A DNA stretch of 64,000 bases from Streptococcus oralis (GCF_019334565.1 NZ_CP079724.1:517001-581000), one strand, 5' to 3'; counted from the first letter of the stretch, positions 18,870-30,301 are shown. A program made the numbers and translations. Notes: generated by a model not told the origin, from the letters alone.

Positions 18870-21800
18870 ATTTCACTGCATAGTCTCTTGGCAGAAGCGA
18901 ATCAGATTAAAGCTCAGGCCCGTTATTTCAACGATAGTCAGAGTCATCAAGCTAACTATGATGCTGCTTTGACGGCAGGCTAAGCGATTCTGAGCCAATC
19001 CCAAGCCAGCCAAGCAGAAGTCAACCAACTGGTGGAACAAATCAATCAAGCCAAGGCGCAATTAAGTGGTCTTGAAGTTGTTAAAACAGCTCTTCAGACT
19101 GAGTACGATTTAAATCCAACGGTTAAAACCTCGGTTAAATATAAGAATGCGGATTCAGAAAAGCAGACAGCTTATACTGACGAATTGACCAAGGCAGAGG
19201 GAGTTTTGAACAATCAGACTGCTACACAAGTACAGGTCAACCAAGCTCTTGTTAGCCTGACAGCAGCCAAAGAAGCACTAAATGGAGTGCCTAAAGTCAA
19301 GCCGACTGTTTCCATTCTAAGTCTGACTGAGAATGCTGATGATAAGTCGGTGACGGTCCAATATAGATTGGAAGACCAGACCCAGTCCTTCCGTTCAGCG
19401 ACTGCAGAATTGTACCAGGGAGACCAGCTGATTCGCACTCTTCCGATTACCAACTTTGCTGGCAGCTTGAAAATTGGCGACCTAGACTACTACACAGGCT
19501 ACACTCTAAAAACCAAGTTGACTTATGAACTCGATAATGGCAGCTTTACTGAGTTTGAAACAGACAGTCGTAACTTTGAGCTAGAATACAAGAAGATTGC
19601 CTTCCGTGATATTGATTCTGTTGAGTTTTATCATAAAGAAAATGACCAATACAAGCGCTTTGTATCGATGAGCTCTATGCCTACGGATCTGTCTACCTAC
19701 TTCGTCAAAATCAAGTCAAGCGAATCCAAGGAAATTCTCCTACCAGTTCACAGCATTGCTGAAGCAGAGAAAGATGGCAAGGCAGTCTATAAGGTTAATG
19801 TAGCCCTTCCTGAACTCGTCCAAGAAAGTGAGATAGGATACAAGTCTGGGCACGACTTTTACATCAGTAAGGCAGTCCCAAGTCAGCAAAATGTCTACAC
19901 CAGCTTTGCTGGATTGGTAGACGCTATGAAGCGAAATATGGCAGGAAATTATGTGTTGGGAGCTGATTTGGATGCGAGCGAGGTCAACCTAGCTCCTGCT
20001 GATTATGTCTATCTCAAAGGGAACTTCACCGGCAGTCTGACGGGTAGTCAAAATGGCAAGCAATATGCGATTTACAATCTAGCCAAGCCTTTATTTGAAA
20101 ACCTCAAGAACGGATCTTCTATTACCAATATCGACTTTAAAGACGTGAATATCGTGGGTACCTATGACTCGGCTGCTCTGGCACGCAATGCGGAGAATGC
20201 GCTAATCACAGATGTTTCTGTTCTGGGGAGAGTATCGGTAGTAGGCAACGCCTCTAACGTAGCGGGTCTAGTAGTTAATGGAACCAATACGAAAATCACG
20301 AATAGTTCCTTTACGGGGACTATCCTATCTAACAGTCAACAAATCAAAGCTTATAATGTAGGTGGTTTGGTTGCAAACCTTAAAGGAGGAGAATCTCTTC
20401 TTAGCCAAAGTAAAGCAGATGTAACGATTATTAGTGGTGCACGATCAAATGAACAACGTATCGGTGGTTTGGTTGGACGTCTAGAAAACAATGCTCGAAT
20501 CACCAAGTCGTATGTGACAGGAAAACTATATAATGCAACCACTAGCGGTCAAATCGGTGGAGTGGTCGGCTCGAACTACTTTAATGGTTTAGTTGATAAT
20601 GTGATCAGTAATGTTAGCGGTACAAATGTTTACAGTATTTCTGGGGATCAGGGCTACAAAAACGACCGCATTACGCAAGCATATAAAGTTGCTAAAAGTG
20701 AAACCTTGAAAAACGATCAGTTTGTTACTTCTACTATTACTCAAGAAGAAATGGAAGAAAAACTGACTGCTATGGACATCACGACTAGCCTAGATGACAC
20801 GAATCTAAATATGCGTTATGTCGACTATGGTGAGGTAAACAATGCTCAATTCGACCGTGGATATTCTTATGCAAATATGGAGAAACTGCTTCCTTTCTAC
20901 AATAAAGAAACCATTGTTTCGTTTGCGAACAAGATCCCGAAAGAGCATAAGTTGAACAAGGAGTACCTACTGGATGTTGTTCCGATGAAGGGCGACCAGG
21001 TTATCACTGATATCCATAGCAATAAAACAGCAATCAATCGTTTGATGCTGCACTACATGGACAATACTATTGACTACCTAGAAATATCTTATCAGGGAGA
21101 TTTCGTCAACCAAGGCATTGCTGAGTATAGTATCAAGGGGTTAGACCTTCTTTATACTCCAGAAGCCTTTGTATCAGATTATACTAGTATTCTAAATCAA
21201 GTCCTGCCAGAGTTAAACAAAGTCGTTCTTGATTCGCCAGCTATGCGTACAGCTCTCGGAGTAGCCGCAGATACTTCTTTGGATGAACTATACTTAGACA
21301 CTGCATTTACGCAAGTGAAAAGCAAGCTATCAGGTGAGCTTCGCAAAGTGCTAGCTATGGATAAAGCTATCAATACTGAAGGTGAAGTAGTTAAGGATTA
21401 TCTTGTTAAGAAGATTCTTGCTGATAAAGAAGCTTTCCTATTAGGGTTGACTTACCTTAACCGTTGGTATAATATCAACTATGACAACTTTAATGTTAAG
21501 GACCTATCGGCTTACAAGTTGGATTTCTATGGTAAGAATGACGTTTCGGTTCTTGATACAATCATTTCTTTAGGGAAATCAGGACTTGAGAATCTAAAGG
21601 CTAAGAACAACTATACAGCATATGATAATTCGCTCTCTGAAGCAACTGGCAAGCGAGGACTCTTCAATTACCTTGAAGGCTACCGTCAGCTCTTCCTACC
21701 ATACAAGACCAATAATGAATGGCTCAAGACCAATACAAAAGCCTACATCGTTGAGGCTAAGTCCGATGTAGCAGAAGCGAGACAGCTTCAGGACGCAGCC

Positions 21801-23419
21801 GAGGGCAAGAGCAAGTACTCTGTCGGTGTTTATGACAAGATTACTGCAGATAATTGGGAACACAAGGGCATGCTCCTGCCACTCTTGACCATGACAGAGA
21901 AGGGTGTCTATGCTATCTCTAATATGTCTACCCTCTCTATGGGGGCTTATGATCGTTACCGCCTGGATGCCAATAACAGAGTGCGAACAGACGCAGAACT
22001 AGTTGAATATGTCGAAGACAGAGTGAGAAAAACAGCTGAATACCAGCGCGACCACTATGATTTCTGGTATAAGATTCTCAGTCCAGAAAGCAAGGACAAG
22101 CTCTTCCGTTCGGTTCTGGTGTATGATGGATTCTCATTGGTTGACAAGAATGGTCAAAGATATTGGGCTCCAGCTAATGACAAAAAATCACAGGCTATGC
22201 AGGAATTCTTTGGACCAGCTGGCAAGTGGTATCCAAGCAAGGGCTATAATGCCTATGCTACGGGTAGTGTAACTCACTTTGATGCTGCTAAATTGTTGGA
22301 AGACTATGGTAACTCAGTCTACACGCATGAGATGACCCATAACTCTGACGGTGCTATTTACTTTGAAGGTTATGGTCGTCGTGAGGGCTTGGGTGCGGAA
22401 CTCTATGCTCGCGGACTCTTGCAGTCTTCACCGAGCGCAGATGAACCAACCATTACGCTCAATACTCTCTTCAAGGTGGATAAGGATTCTAAGACACGTA
22501 TGCATACCTATAATTTCAAGGAACGCGTTCAAAATGCAGCAGACCTACAACACTATGTCCATGGTATGTTTGACATGATCTACACCTTGGACTATCTAGA
22601 AGGTACTTCTATGTTGAAGCAGAGCGATGCTGCCAAGTTACAGTGGTTCAGGAAGATGGAGAATTACTATATTACAGATAAGTATGGTAAGGAGACCCAC
22701 GCAGGTAACCAGACGCGAAGCTTCACAGCTGAGGAAATCAAGCAGCTGAAGACCTTTGACTCCCTGATTGATAATGATGTGATCACTCGTCGGGAGAATA
22801 AAGAAAGTGGGAAATATGGTCGAAATGGCTACCTCAGCCTCAGCCTTTTCTCACCAATTTACTCAGCCTTGAGCAATCCAAATGGAGCACCTGGAGACGT
22901 TATGTTCCGTCGCACAGCCTATGAATTACTGGCAGCCAAGGGCTATCATGACGGATTTGTCCCTTATGTTTCTGGTCAGTACTCTCAGGAAGCCTTCGAT
23001 GAAGGGAAGAAAACGTGGGACGGATGGTCTGGAAGAGATGTCGGTCTCGTGACAGACCAGAAAGTCTTGGAAAATGTATTTAAGGGTGAATACACCTCTT
23101 GGGCAGCCTTCAAGAAGGCCATGTACAAGGAGCGAATTGATCAGCTAACCAAGCTGAAGCCAATCACCATTGAGTACGAGCTTAAAAATCCAAACAGTAC
23201 CAAGAAAGTAACCATTCGTTCTTATGCAGAGATGCAGCAGTTGATGGACGCAGCCGTGGCAGAGGATGTACGCAACATTACCAATGCTACTAGCCGTGTC
23301 GAAGCTAGCTGGGTTAACCTGCTCAAGAAGAAGATTTACAACGCTTATCTTCGTGAGACAGACGACTTCAGACAGTCTATCTTTGAAAGATAAGCATCTT
23401 GCAAAGATAGACATGAAAA

Positions 23420-23446
23420 AAGAAGATCTAAGTGATCTTCTTTTTT
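23420..23446 (+). terminator. Rho-independent terminator after first zmp
   Basis: AAGAAGATC and GATCTTCTT pair around a 5-nt loop and are followed by a T run. Confidence 0.8.
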
Positions 23447-23639
23447 CTATGGAATTGCTTGCTTAGTGGAGAAGACGAATAACTTACAAACAAATTGATA
23501 CATAACTTATTTCTTAGTCTAAATGTCTGGATAGAAATTTGAAATCATTCACCAACTAGAATACTCGTTTTGAAATTTCTTTTGTTTTTCATGAAAATAT
23601 GATAAAATGATAGCTGTAAAAATTTTTAAGGAGATTCAG

Positions 23640-24020
23640 ATGAAAACAGATACACTTGCTCGCGTAAATGCGATTTTTGGTCTTATCGCAGGTATTGTTT
23701 TACTGTTGGCACCTCTTGTTATGTTTATGATAGCTGTCGGGGCTGCTGCGGCGACGGAAGACTCTGATGCAACAGTTGGTATATTGACGATTTTTTCAAT
23801 TATTTTGTCATTGGTAAAAATTGCTGTCTTGGTTTTAGGAATTGTGTCTATTGTCTATTACAAGGACGATGAACGTGTGACCCCTGCACCGTCTGTTTTG
23901 TTTATCGTAGGTGGTTCTGTTAGATTGATCCCATTCTTGGGATGGGTAGGAGGAATTCTGACAATCATTGGTGGATCCCTCTATTTTGGACTTTTGAAAA
24001 AATTCGAGATTCAAGAATAA
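23640..24020 (+). CDS. Small four-helix membrane protein, zmp-linked copy 1
   Basis: A 126-residue protein starting at ATG 23640 behind AAGGAGATTCAG. It has hydrophobic helices at about 8-33, 46-70, 83-98 and 100-118. The segments YYKDDERVTPAPSVLFIVGG and GWVGGILTIIGG resemble DUF4064-type proteins (family named with caution). A clear homologue follows the second zmp gene at 29910-30290 (YFEEDQQLRMLPSILFIIGG and EWIGGFLIIKGA). Because the pairing with zmp is kept twice, a role in protease export, processing or membrane placement is plausible but not shown. It lies behind its own AT-rich putative promoter and is followed by a terminator. Confidence 0.7.
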   Translation: MKTDTLARVNAIFGLIAGIVLLLAPLVMFMIAVGAAAATEDSDATVGILTIFSIILSLVKIAVLVLGIVSIVYYKDDERVTPAPSVLFIVGGSVRLIPFLGWVGGILTIIGGSLYFGLLKKFEIQE

Positions 24021-24051
24021 TAACTTTTTGTTAGGAATATTTTCAAATAAG

Positions 24052-24077
24052 AGAAGGCGCTTAGCCTTCTTTTTTTG
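24052..24077 (+). terminator. Rho-independent terminator
   Basis: AGAAGGC and GCCTTCT pair around a 5-nt loop, followed by seven T. Confidence 0.8.
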
Positions 24078-24144
24078 TTACCAAGCAGGGGTAGATTTGA
24101 CAGGATAAATAAGCTTTAATAATCGTAAAATCTAAAGCATTTAT

Positions 24145-24175
24145 TTGAGACAAGGAACTCTTTTTATAGTATAAT
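24145..24175 (+). promoter_or_regulatory. Promoter of the second zmp gene
   Basis: TATAAT at 24170-24175 with TTGAGA at 24145-24150 (19-bp spacer, slightly long) lies about 80 nt before the start codon, leaving an AT-rich leader. Confidence 0.45.
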
Positions 24176-24253
24176 GGTTGATGTAAAATACCTATATCAA
24201 AATATAAAAATAGTTATTTTCTTGATAGAGGTTAAAAAGCGAGAGGATTTAGA

Positions 24254-27200
24254 ATGAAAAAGATTTTTGGAGAGAAGCAGCATCGTTTCTCCTTACGAAA
24301 ATTAGCAATTGGTCTTGTGTCAGCTTCGATTTCAAGCCTATTTTTTGTGTCCATTGCTAGCAGTGGAACCGTATTTGCTCAAGAAAATGTAGCTATTCAC
24401 TACAAATATATGACGGATACGGAGTTGAGTGGACAAGAAAAAGACTTGATTGTAAAGGACATTCCTAAAATTGCTGAAGATAGTGAAAGCACCTATTATC
24501 TAGTCTACCGTATGGATGAGAAAGCACAGCTAGGTCAGTTGCCCAATACAGGTGGGCAGCATAGTCTTACTAGTGTTTTATCAGGTGAAGCGCTAGCTTC
24601 GATTGGCCTTCTTATTTTTGTTGTATCGAAAAAGAAAGGCAAAAAGAAAGCTCTCTTGAATGTGATTTTGGTAACAGGGATGGGCAGAGGTTTGGTTTCT
24701 TCAGTTCAGGCTATCGAAAATCAACTTTTGCTACAGTACAATCAAGAATACCAATTATCCCAAGGAGATAGTCTGCCTTTGCCACGTGCCTTATCGGGTT
24801 ATACCTACCTAGGTTATATTAAGCAAGACAAAGAGATTAATCAGCAAGAAACTGCTGCTAGGGATCAGAAACTTGACTATACGGTTCAACCTCATTTCCA
24901 GACCAATGAGGGTGGGCAAAAGGCAGGAGATGAGCAGAAAGCTCCATCTCCTACACTCCCTGCTGAAAAACCAATCCCATCTCAAGATTCATCCAATCAA
25001 AAGCCGTCCGGTATTGCTAGTGTAGATCCTCAAGACGAAGTCTTGGCTGGTCGCGTGAACAAACCAGAGCTCCTATACAAAGACCAAGAAATTGTAACCA
25101 AACTAGACTTTTCAGAAGTGGTTCAAGAAAATCCAGATCTAGCAGAGGAGACCATCCATGTCAAACAAGAAGGTCGTGCTGGGAAGAAGATTCAACTTGT
25201 TCGCATTTTCACTGTTGAAAACCAAGAAATTTCTCGGGAAGTTCTATCAACTAAAGTAGAAGAAGCCTTGCCACGTATAGTAGAGAAAGGGACTAAGAAG
25301 GCAGTTGCTCCGAGTGAAGCACCTCAGTCTGCAAGAAAAGGAGAGTCTGAGACTCAGGCTCCATTACCAGAATACAATGGGAATCAAGCGGGAGCGATTG
25401 TTGCCCCTGAAACAGCTGAAAAACCTGAATATACTGGCACCCAAGCAGGAGCAGTCGTTGAACCCGAGCAAGTCGCTCCGCTACCTGAGTATCAGGGAAC
25501 CCAAGCTGGTGCTATCGTCGAACCAGAAAAAGTTGAGCCAGAGGTTGGGGGCGTCCAGTCTGGGGCTTTGGTGGAACCAGAAACGGCTGAGAAACCAACC
25601 TATACAGGCGAGCAGTCTGGAGCAATCGTAGAGCCTGAAAAGGTACCACCGACACAAGAGTATACAGGAACTCAAGCGGGAGCGATTGTTGCCCCTGAGA
25701 TAGCTGAAAAACCAGAATATACAGATACGCAATCAGGTGCAATAGTAGCCCCAGAGACAACTGAAACACCAGCCTATACAGGCACTCAAGCAGGAGCTAT
25801 CGTTGAACCGGAACAAGTCGCTCCTCTTCCAGAATATACTGGCAATACTGAGCAAGTAAAACCGGAAGCTCCGACAGAAAAACCAAAAGAAAAAGATCCA
25901 GAAAAAACACTTGAATTAAGAAATGTTTCGGATCTGGAGTTGTATAGTCAGACCAATGGTACTTACAAACAACACGTTTCTTTAGATGGTGTCCCAAGTA
26001 ATCCAGACACTTACTTTGTCAAGGTTAAATCTTCGTCATTTAAAGATGTCTATCTACCAGTCGCTTCAATAGCTGCAGAAACGAAAAATGGGCAGCCAGT
26101 TTATAAAATCACAGCCAAGGCTGAGAAACTCCAGCAAGAGCTAGAAAATAAATATGTTGATAATTTCACCTTCTACTTAGCTAAGAAGGCTACAGAGGAA
26201 ACGATAACCTTTACTTCCTTTAGCAACCTGGTCAAAGCTATCAACAAGAATCTCTCTGGAACCTATCATTTAGCAGCTAGTTTGAATGCCAACGAAGTGG
26301 AACTGGGACCTGATGAAAGATCTTACATCAAGGGCGCCTTTACTGGTCAGTTGATTGGTGAAAAAGATGGCAAGCAGTATGCTATTTACAACTTGAAAAA
26401 GCCTCTGTTTGAAATCTTGAATGGCGCTAGAGTAGAAAAATTGAGTCTGAAAAATGTCTCTATTTCAGGGAAAGATGATATTGGTTCACTGGCCTATGAA
26501 GCCCAGAATAACACAAAGATTCAGCAAGTTCACGTCGATGGTGTTCTCGCCGGTGAACGTGGTATCGGTGGTTTGCTAGCTAAGGCGGACCAATCAAGCA
26601 TCACAGAGAGCATTTTCAAGGGAAGAATTATCAACACTTATGAAACGACTGCTGCCTACAATATCGGTGGTCTGGTCGGTCATTTGACAGGAAACAGGGC
26701 TTTGCTGACGAAGTCAAAAGCGACAGTAGCCATTTCGTCCAACACAAATAGTTCAGATCAGACAGTGGGTGGTCTTGCAGGTCTAGTAGATCAGGATGCA
26801 CAAATCCAAGATAGCTATGCTGAAGGCGATATTAACAATGCCAAGCACTTTGGTAGAGTCGCGGGAGTAGCAGGCTATTTGTGGGATCGAAAAACTAATG
26901 AGGAACAGCATGCTGGAAGATTGACCAATGTTCTCAGTGATGTCAATGTAACCAACGGAAATGCCATTACCGGCTACCACTACAATGGAATGAAGGTGAA
27001 GGACACATTCAGTAGCAAGGCCAACAGAGTCTACAATGTCACTATGGTCAAGGATGAGGTCGTCAGCAAGGAATCCTTTGAAGAAAGAGGAACAATGCTG
27101 GATGCTTCCCAAATCGAAAGCAAAAAAGCAGCCATCAATCCTCTCACTCTACCAACAGTGGAGCCCCTTTCAACAAGTGGTAGTAAAGAAAGTGATTTTT

Positions 27201-29758
27201 CTAAGGTGGCCCATTATCAAGCTAAGCGCGCTTTGGCTTATAAAAATATTGAAAAATTACTACCTTTCTATAACAAGGCAACTATCGTCAAATACGGAAA
27301 TCTGGTCAATGAGAACAGTCTGTTATATCAAAAAGAGCTCTTGTCAGCAGTTATGATGAAGGATGACCAAGTCATCACAGACATTGTTTCTAACAAAGAG
27401 ACTGCAAACAAACTCTTGCTACACTACAAGGACCATTCATCTGAAAAACTCAATCTCAAATACCAGGCTGATTTTGCCAAATTAGCAGAATATAGTCTAG
27501 GAGATACTGGCCTTCTCTATACGCCAAACCAATTCTTGTATGACCAAAGCTCTATCATCAAGCAAGTCTTACCAGGCTTACAAAAGGTTGACTATCATTC
27601 AGAAGCCATCAGAAAGACGCTCGGTATTTCTCCAAACGTTAAGCAGACTGAGCTCTATCTAGAAGACCAGTTCGCCAAAACCAAGGAACAACTGGAAGAC
27701 AGTTTGAAGAAACTCTTGTCAGCAGATGCTGGACTGGCTGGTGACAACCCAGTTACCAAGGGCTATCTTGTAGATAAAATCAAGCGCAACAAGGAAGCCT
27801 TGCTACTTGGTTTGACCTATCTGGAGCGTTGGTACAACTTCAGCTATGGTCAGGTAAACGTCAAAGACCTGGTTCTGTACCACCTGAACTTCTTTGGTAA
27901 GGGAAATGCTTTACCACTAGATGCCCTGATTGAGTTAGGTAAATCTGGTTTTAACAATCTTCTAGCTAAGAATAATGTCGATACTTATGGTATCAGTCTT
28001 GCCAGTCAACATGGAACGACAGATTTGTTTAGCACTTTAGAACATTACCGAAAAGTCTTTCTACCAGAGAAAAGCAACAATGACTGGTTTAAATCAGAGA
28101 CTAAGGCTTACATCGTCGAAGAAAAATCTAATATTGAAGAAGTCAGAACTAAGCAGGGACAAGCTGGTACCAAGTATTCTATCGGTGTTTATGATCGCAT
28201 CACGAGTGCCACATGGAAATACCGCAATATGGTCTTGCCGCTCCTAACCTTGCCAGAGAAATCAGTATTTGTCATCTCAACTATGTCTAGTCTAGGATTT
28301 GGAGCCTATGATCGCTACCGCAATAGCGAGCATAAAGCGGGCAAGGCTCTCAATGACTTTGTTGAAGAAAATGCGCGTGAAACAGCCAAACGCCAGCGAG
28401 ATCACTACGATTATTGGTATCGCATTTTAGATGAACAATCACGTGAAAAACTCTATCGTACCATCCTCCTTTATGATGCTTATAAGTTTGGGGATGACAC
28501 AACCTCTGGAAAAGCTACAGTTGAGGCTAAGTTTGATAGTTCCAATCCAGCCATGAAGAACTTCTTTGGACCAGTTGGCAATAAGGTAGTACACAACCAA
28601 CATGGAGCCTACGCAACAGGGGATGGCGTCTACTATATGTCTTACCGTATGCTGGACAAGGATGGAGCCATTACTTATACCCATGAAATGACCCATGATT
28701 CAGATCAGGATATCTACCTTGGCGGCTATGGTCGAAGAAGTGGATTGGGACCAGAGTTCTTTGCAAAAGGTTTATTGCAAGCCCCTGACCAACCAAGTGA
28801 CGCAACCATTACCATCAATTCTATCTTGAAACACTCAAAATCAGATAGTACAGAGGAATCCCGTCTGCAAGTCTTGGATCCGACAGAGAGATTCCAAAAC
28901 GCAACAGATCTTCAGAACTATGTCCACAACATGTTTGACCTTATCTACATGCTGGAATACCTCGAAGGACAATCAATCGTTAACAAACTGAATGTTTACC
29001 AGAAAATGGCGGCTCTCAGAAAGATTGAGAACAAGTATGTGAAAGATCCAGCAGATGGAAATGAGGTTTATGCCACTAACGTAGTCAAAGAATTGACAGA
29101 AGCAGAGGCCCAAAACCTGAATAGTTTTGATAGTTTGATTGACCATAATATCTTGTCAGCTCGTGAGTACCAGTCTGGTGAATACGAGCGAAATGGCTAC
29201 TATACGATTAAACTCTTTGCCCCAATCTATTCAGCTCTCAGCAGTGAGAAAGGCACGCCAGGGGACCTTATGGGGCGTAGGATTGCTTACGAACTTTTGG
29301 CTGCCAAAGGCTTCAAGGATGGAATGGTACCTTATATCTCTAACCAATACGAAGAAGCTGCCAAACAAAAAGGTAAAACTATCAATCTCTATGGTAAAGA
29401 ACGAGGATTGGTGACAGATGAACTTGTATTGAACAAGGTATTTGAAGGGAAGTATTCATCTTGGGCTGCCTTTAAGAAAGCCATGTATAAAGAACGTGTG
29501 GATCAGTTTGAGAACTTGAAGCAGGTGACCTTTAAAGATCCGACAAAACCATGGCCAAGCTATGTAACAAAGACTATTAATAAAGTAAGTGAATTGCAGG
29601 CCCTCATGGACCAAGCTGTTCTCAAGGATGCTGCAAGTCCTCGTTGGAGCAACTATAATCCAGAGTATGACAGTGCCGTTCATAAGTTGAAGAGAGCAAT
29701 CTTTAAGGCCTATCTTGACCAAACAAACGACTTCAGAACCTCTATTTTTAAGAAATAA
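24254..29758 (+). CDS. M26-family zinc metalloprotease (ZmpB-like), intact
   Basis: A 1,834-residue surface protease. YSIRK-like signal RFSLRKLAIGLVSASIS at 11-27; N-terminal LPNTG at 96-100 followed by hydrophobic helices and a basic KKKGKKK, so sortase acts near the N-terminus as in other streptococcal M26 enzymes. Then a G5-like domain (about 270-350), about eight 19-20-residue repeats of the type YTGTQAGAIVEPE (about 372-535), a beta-helical-looking region (GLUG-like, GGLLAKADQSSITES), and the M26 protease domain. The zinc site is HEMTHDSDQDIYLGGYGRR with HEMTH at 1477-1481 and the third ligand Glu 19 residues later in GLGPEFFAKG. The enzyme would act outside the cell. ATG 24254 follows GAGAGGATTTAGA. 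It is a paralogue of the broken gene upstream; the protease domains align closely. The exact target is not readable. Confidence 0.92.
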   Translation: MKKIFGEKQHRFSLRKLAIGLVSASISSLFFVSIASSGTVFAQENVAIHYKYMTDTELSGQEKDLIVKDIPKIAEDSESTYYLVYRMDEKAQLGQLPNTGGQHSLTSVLSGEALASIGLLIFVVSKKKGKKKALLNVILVTGMGRGLVSSVQAIENQLLLQYNQEYQLSQGDSLPLPRALSGYTYLGYIKQDKEINQQETAARDQKLDYTVQPHFQTNEGGQKAGDEQKAPSPTLPAEKPIPSQDSSNQKPSGIASVDPQDEVLAGRVNKPELLYKDQEIVTKLDFSEVVQENPDLAEETIHVKQEGRAGKKIQLVRIFTVENQEISREVLSTKVEEALPRIVEKGTKKAVAPSEAPQSARKGESETQAPLPEYNGNQAGAIVAPETAEKPEYTGTQAGAVVEPEQVAPLPEYQGTQAGAIVEPEKVEPEVGGVQSGALVEPETAEKPTYTGEQSGAIVEPEKVPPTQEYTGTQAGAIVAPEIAEKPEYTDTQSGAIVAPETTETPAYTGTQAGAIVEPEQVAPLPEYTGNTEQVKPEAPTEKPKEKDPEKTLELRNVSDLELYSQTNGTYKQHVSLDGVPSNPDTYFVKVKSSSFKDVYLPVASIAAETKNGQPVYKITAKAEKLQQELENKYVDNFTFYLAKKATEETITFTSFSNLVKAINKNLSGTYHLAASLNANEVELGPDERSYIKGAFTGQLIGEKDGKQYAIYNLKKPLFEILNGARVEKLSLKNVSISGKDDIGSLAYEAQNNTKIQQVHVDGVLAGERGIGGLLAKADQSSITESIFKGRIINTYETTAAYNIGGLVGHLTGNRALLTKSKATVAISSNTNSSDQTVGGLAGLVDQDAQIQDSYAEGDINNAKHFGRVAGVAGYLWDRKTNEEQHAGRLTNVLSDVNVTNGNAITGYHYNGMKVKDTFSSKANRVYNVTMVKDEVVSKESFEERGTMLDASQIESKKAAINPLTLPTVEPLSTSGSKESDFSKVAHYQAKRALAYKNIEKLLPFYNKATIVKYGNLVNENSLLYQKELLSAVMMKDDQVITDIVSNKETANKLLLHYKDHSSEKLNLKYQADFAKLAEYSLGDTGLLYTPNQFLYDQSSIIKQVLPGLQKVDYHSEAIRKTLGISPNVKQTELYLEDQFAKTKEQLEDSLKKLLSADAGLAGDNPVTKGYLVDKIKRNKEALLLGLTYLERWYNFSYGQVNVKDLVLYHLNFFGKGNALPLDALIELGKSGFNNLLAKNNVDTYGISLASQHGTTDLFSTLEHYRKVFLPEKSNNDWFKSETKAYIVEEKSNIEEVRTKQGQAGTKYSIGVYDRITSATWKYRNMVLPLLTLPEKSVFVISTMSSLGFGAYDRYRNSEHKAGKALNDFVEENARETAKRQRDHYDYWYRILDEQSREKLYRTILLYDAYKFGDDTTSGKATVEAKFDSSNPAMKNFFGPVGNKVVHNQHGAYATGDGVYYMSYRMLDKDGAITYTHEMTHDSDQDIYLGGYGRRSGLGPEFFAKGLLQAPDQPSDATITINSILKHSKSDSTEESRLQVLDPTERFQNATDLQNYVHNMFDLIYMLEYLEGQSIVNKLNVYQKMAALRKIENKYVKDPADGNEVYATNVVKELTEAEAQNLNSFDSLIDHNILSAREYQSGEYERNGYYTIKLFAPIYSALSSEKGTPGDLMGRRIAYELLAAKGFKDGMVPYISNQYEEAAKQKGKTINLYGKERGLVTDELVLNKVFEGKYSSWAAFKKAMYKERVDQFENLKQVTFKDPTKPWPSYVTKTINKVSELQALMDQAVLKDAASPRWSNYNPEYDSAVHKLKRAIFKAYLDQTNDFRTSIFKK
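25365..25850 (+). repeat. 57-60-bp tandem repeats in the second zmp
   Basis: About eight degenerate copies encode (P)EYTGTQAGAIVEPE plus a 4-6-residue linker such as TAEK or QVAPL. They form a flexible stalk between the G5-like domain and the protease, in the same relative place as the 18-residue repeats of the first zmp but with unrelated sequence. Confidence 0.8.
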
Positions 29759-29773
29759 GGGTTGGAAAATGAA

Positions 29774-29803
29774 AAGGGAGGATCGACAGATCTTCTCTTT
29801 TTA
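29774..29803 (+). terminator. Weak terminator after second zmp
   Basis: GAGGATC and GATCTTCTC pair imperfectly around a 4-nt loop and are followed by TTTTT. Read-through to the next gene is possible. Confidence 0.5.
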
Positions 29804-29909
29804 TGTTCGGATGTCTGAAAGCTGGTAAGCGATTTGTTTGTGACGGAGAAGGTCTTTTGTTTCTGGAGCAAATATGGTAGAATGATAGCTACGAGAGAAG
29901 GAGGTTTTT

Positions 29910-30290
29910 ATGGAGAGAGATAGATTGGTTCGACTCAATTGGAGACTGGGCATGCTGGCAGGTATAACCTTGCTTTTGGGACCTGTCCTACGATTTTTGC
30001 TATCCTATACTGGGGCCATCATCTATAAAGATCCTTCAAAAATGCTGGTCGTCACGGTTGCCTTTTCCCTGCTCCTGACATTTTTTAAGATTTTGATGAT
30101 TGCATTAGGGACTTTTATGCTAATCTATTTCGAAGAGGATCAACAACTTCGAATGCTGCCATCTATTTTATTTATCATTGGTGGCGTGCTGGGCTTTCTT
30201 TCAGCGACCGAGTGGATAGGAGGATTTCTAATCATTAAAGGTGCTGTTTCTTTTTCTAAATTTTTAAAAGAAGTCCGTGGCCTTGTCTGA
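29910..30290 (+). CDS. Small four-helix membrane protein, zmp-linked copy 2
   Basis: A 126-residue protein with four hydrophobic helices, the same length as the protein encoded at 23640-24020 and recognisably related in the second half (LPSILFIIGGVLG, EWIGGFLIIKGA). ATG 29910 follows GAGAAGGAGG. A putative -10 (TAGAAT) lies near 29878. The basic C-terminus (KFLKEVRG) faces the cytoplasm if both ends are inside. Role unknown; it is inferred to work with the zmp product upstream because the pair occurs twice. Confidence 0.65.
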   Translation: MERDRLVRLNWRLGMLAGITLLLGPVLRFLLSYTGAIIYKDPSKMLVVTVAFSLLLTFFKILMIALGTFMLIYFEEDQQLRMLPSILFIIGGVLGFLSATEWIGGFLIIKGAVSFSKFLKEVRGLV

Positions 30291-30301
30291 TCGTCTAGTG
30301 A

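Larger units (their letters stand above)
15891..23393 (+). pseudogene. M26-family zinc metalloprotease (ZmpB/IgA1 protease-like), broken by one nonsense codon
   Basis: One continuous frame of 2,500 codons is interrupted only by TAA at 18981-18983; the frame before (15891-18980) and after (18984-23393) is identical and fully coding, so AAA to TAA is the simplest origin. Order: YSIRK-like signal RFSFRKLSVGLVSATIG (12-28); an N-terminal LPKTG (105-109) followed by hydrophobic helices, the anchor arrangement of this family; a first G5-like domain; about eight 18-residue repeats; five 96-residue G5-type repeats; a helical segment where the stop falls; and a large C-terminal protease domain with HEMTH at about codons 2146-2150 and the third ligand Glu in GLGAELYARG. 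As written, translation yields a surface-anchored, repeat-only product without protease. The start ATG 15891 follows GAGGAAA. Substrate (IgA1 or other) cannot be told. Confidence 0.85.
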
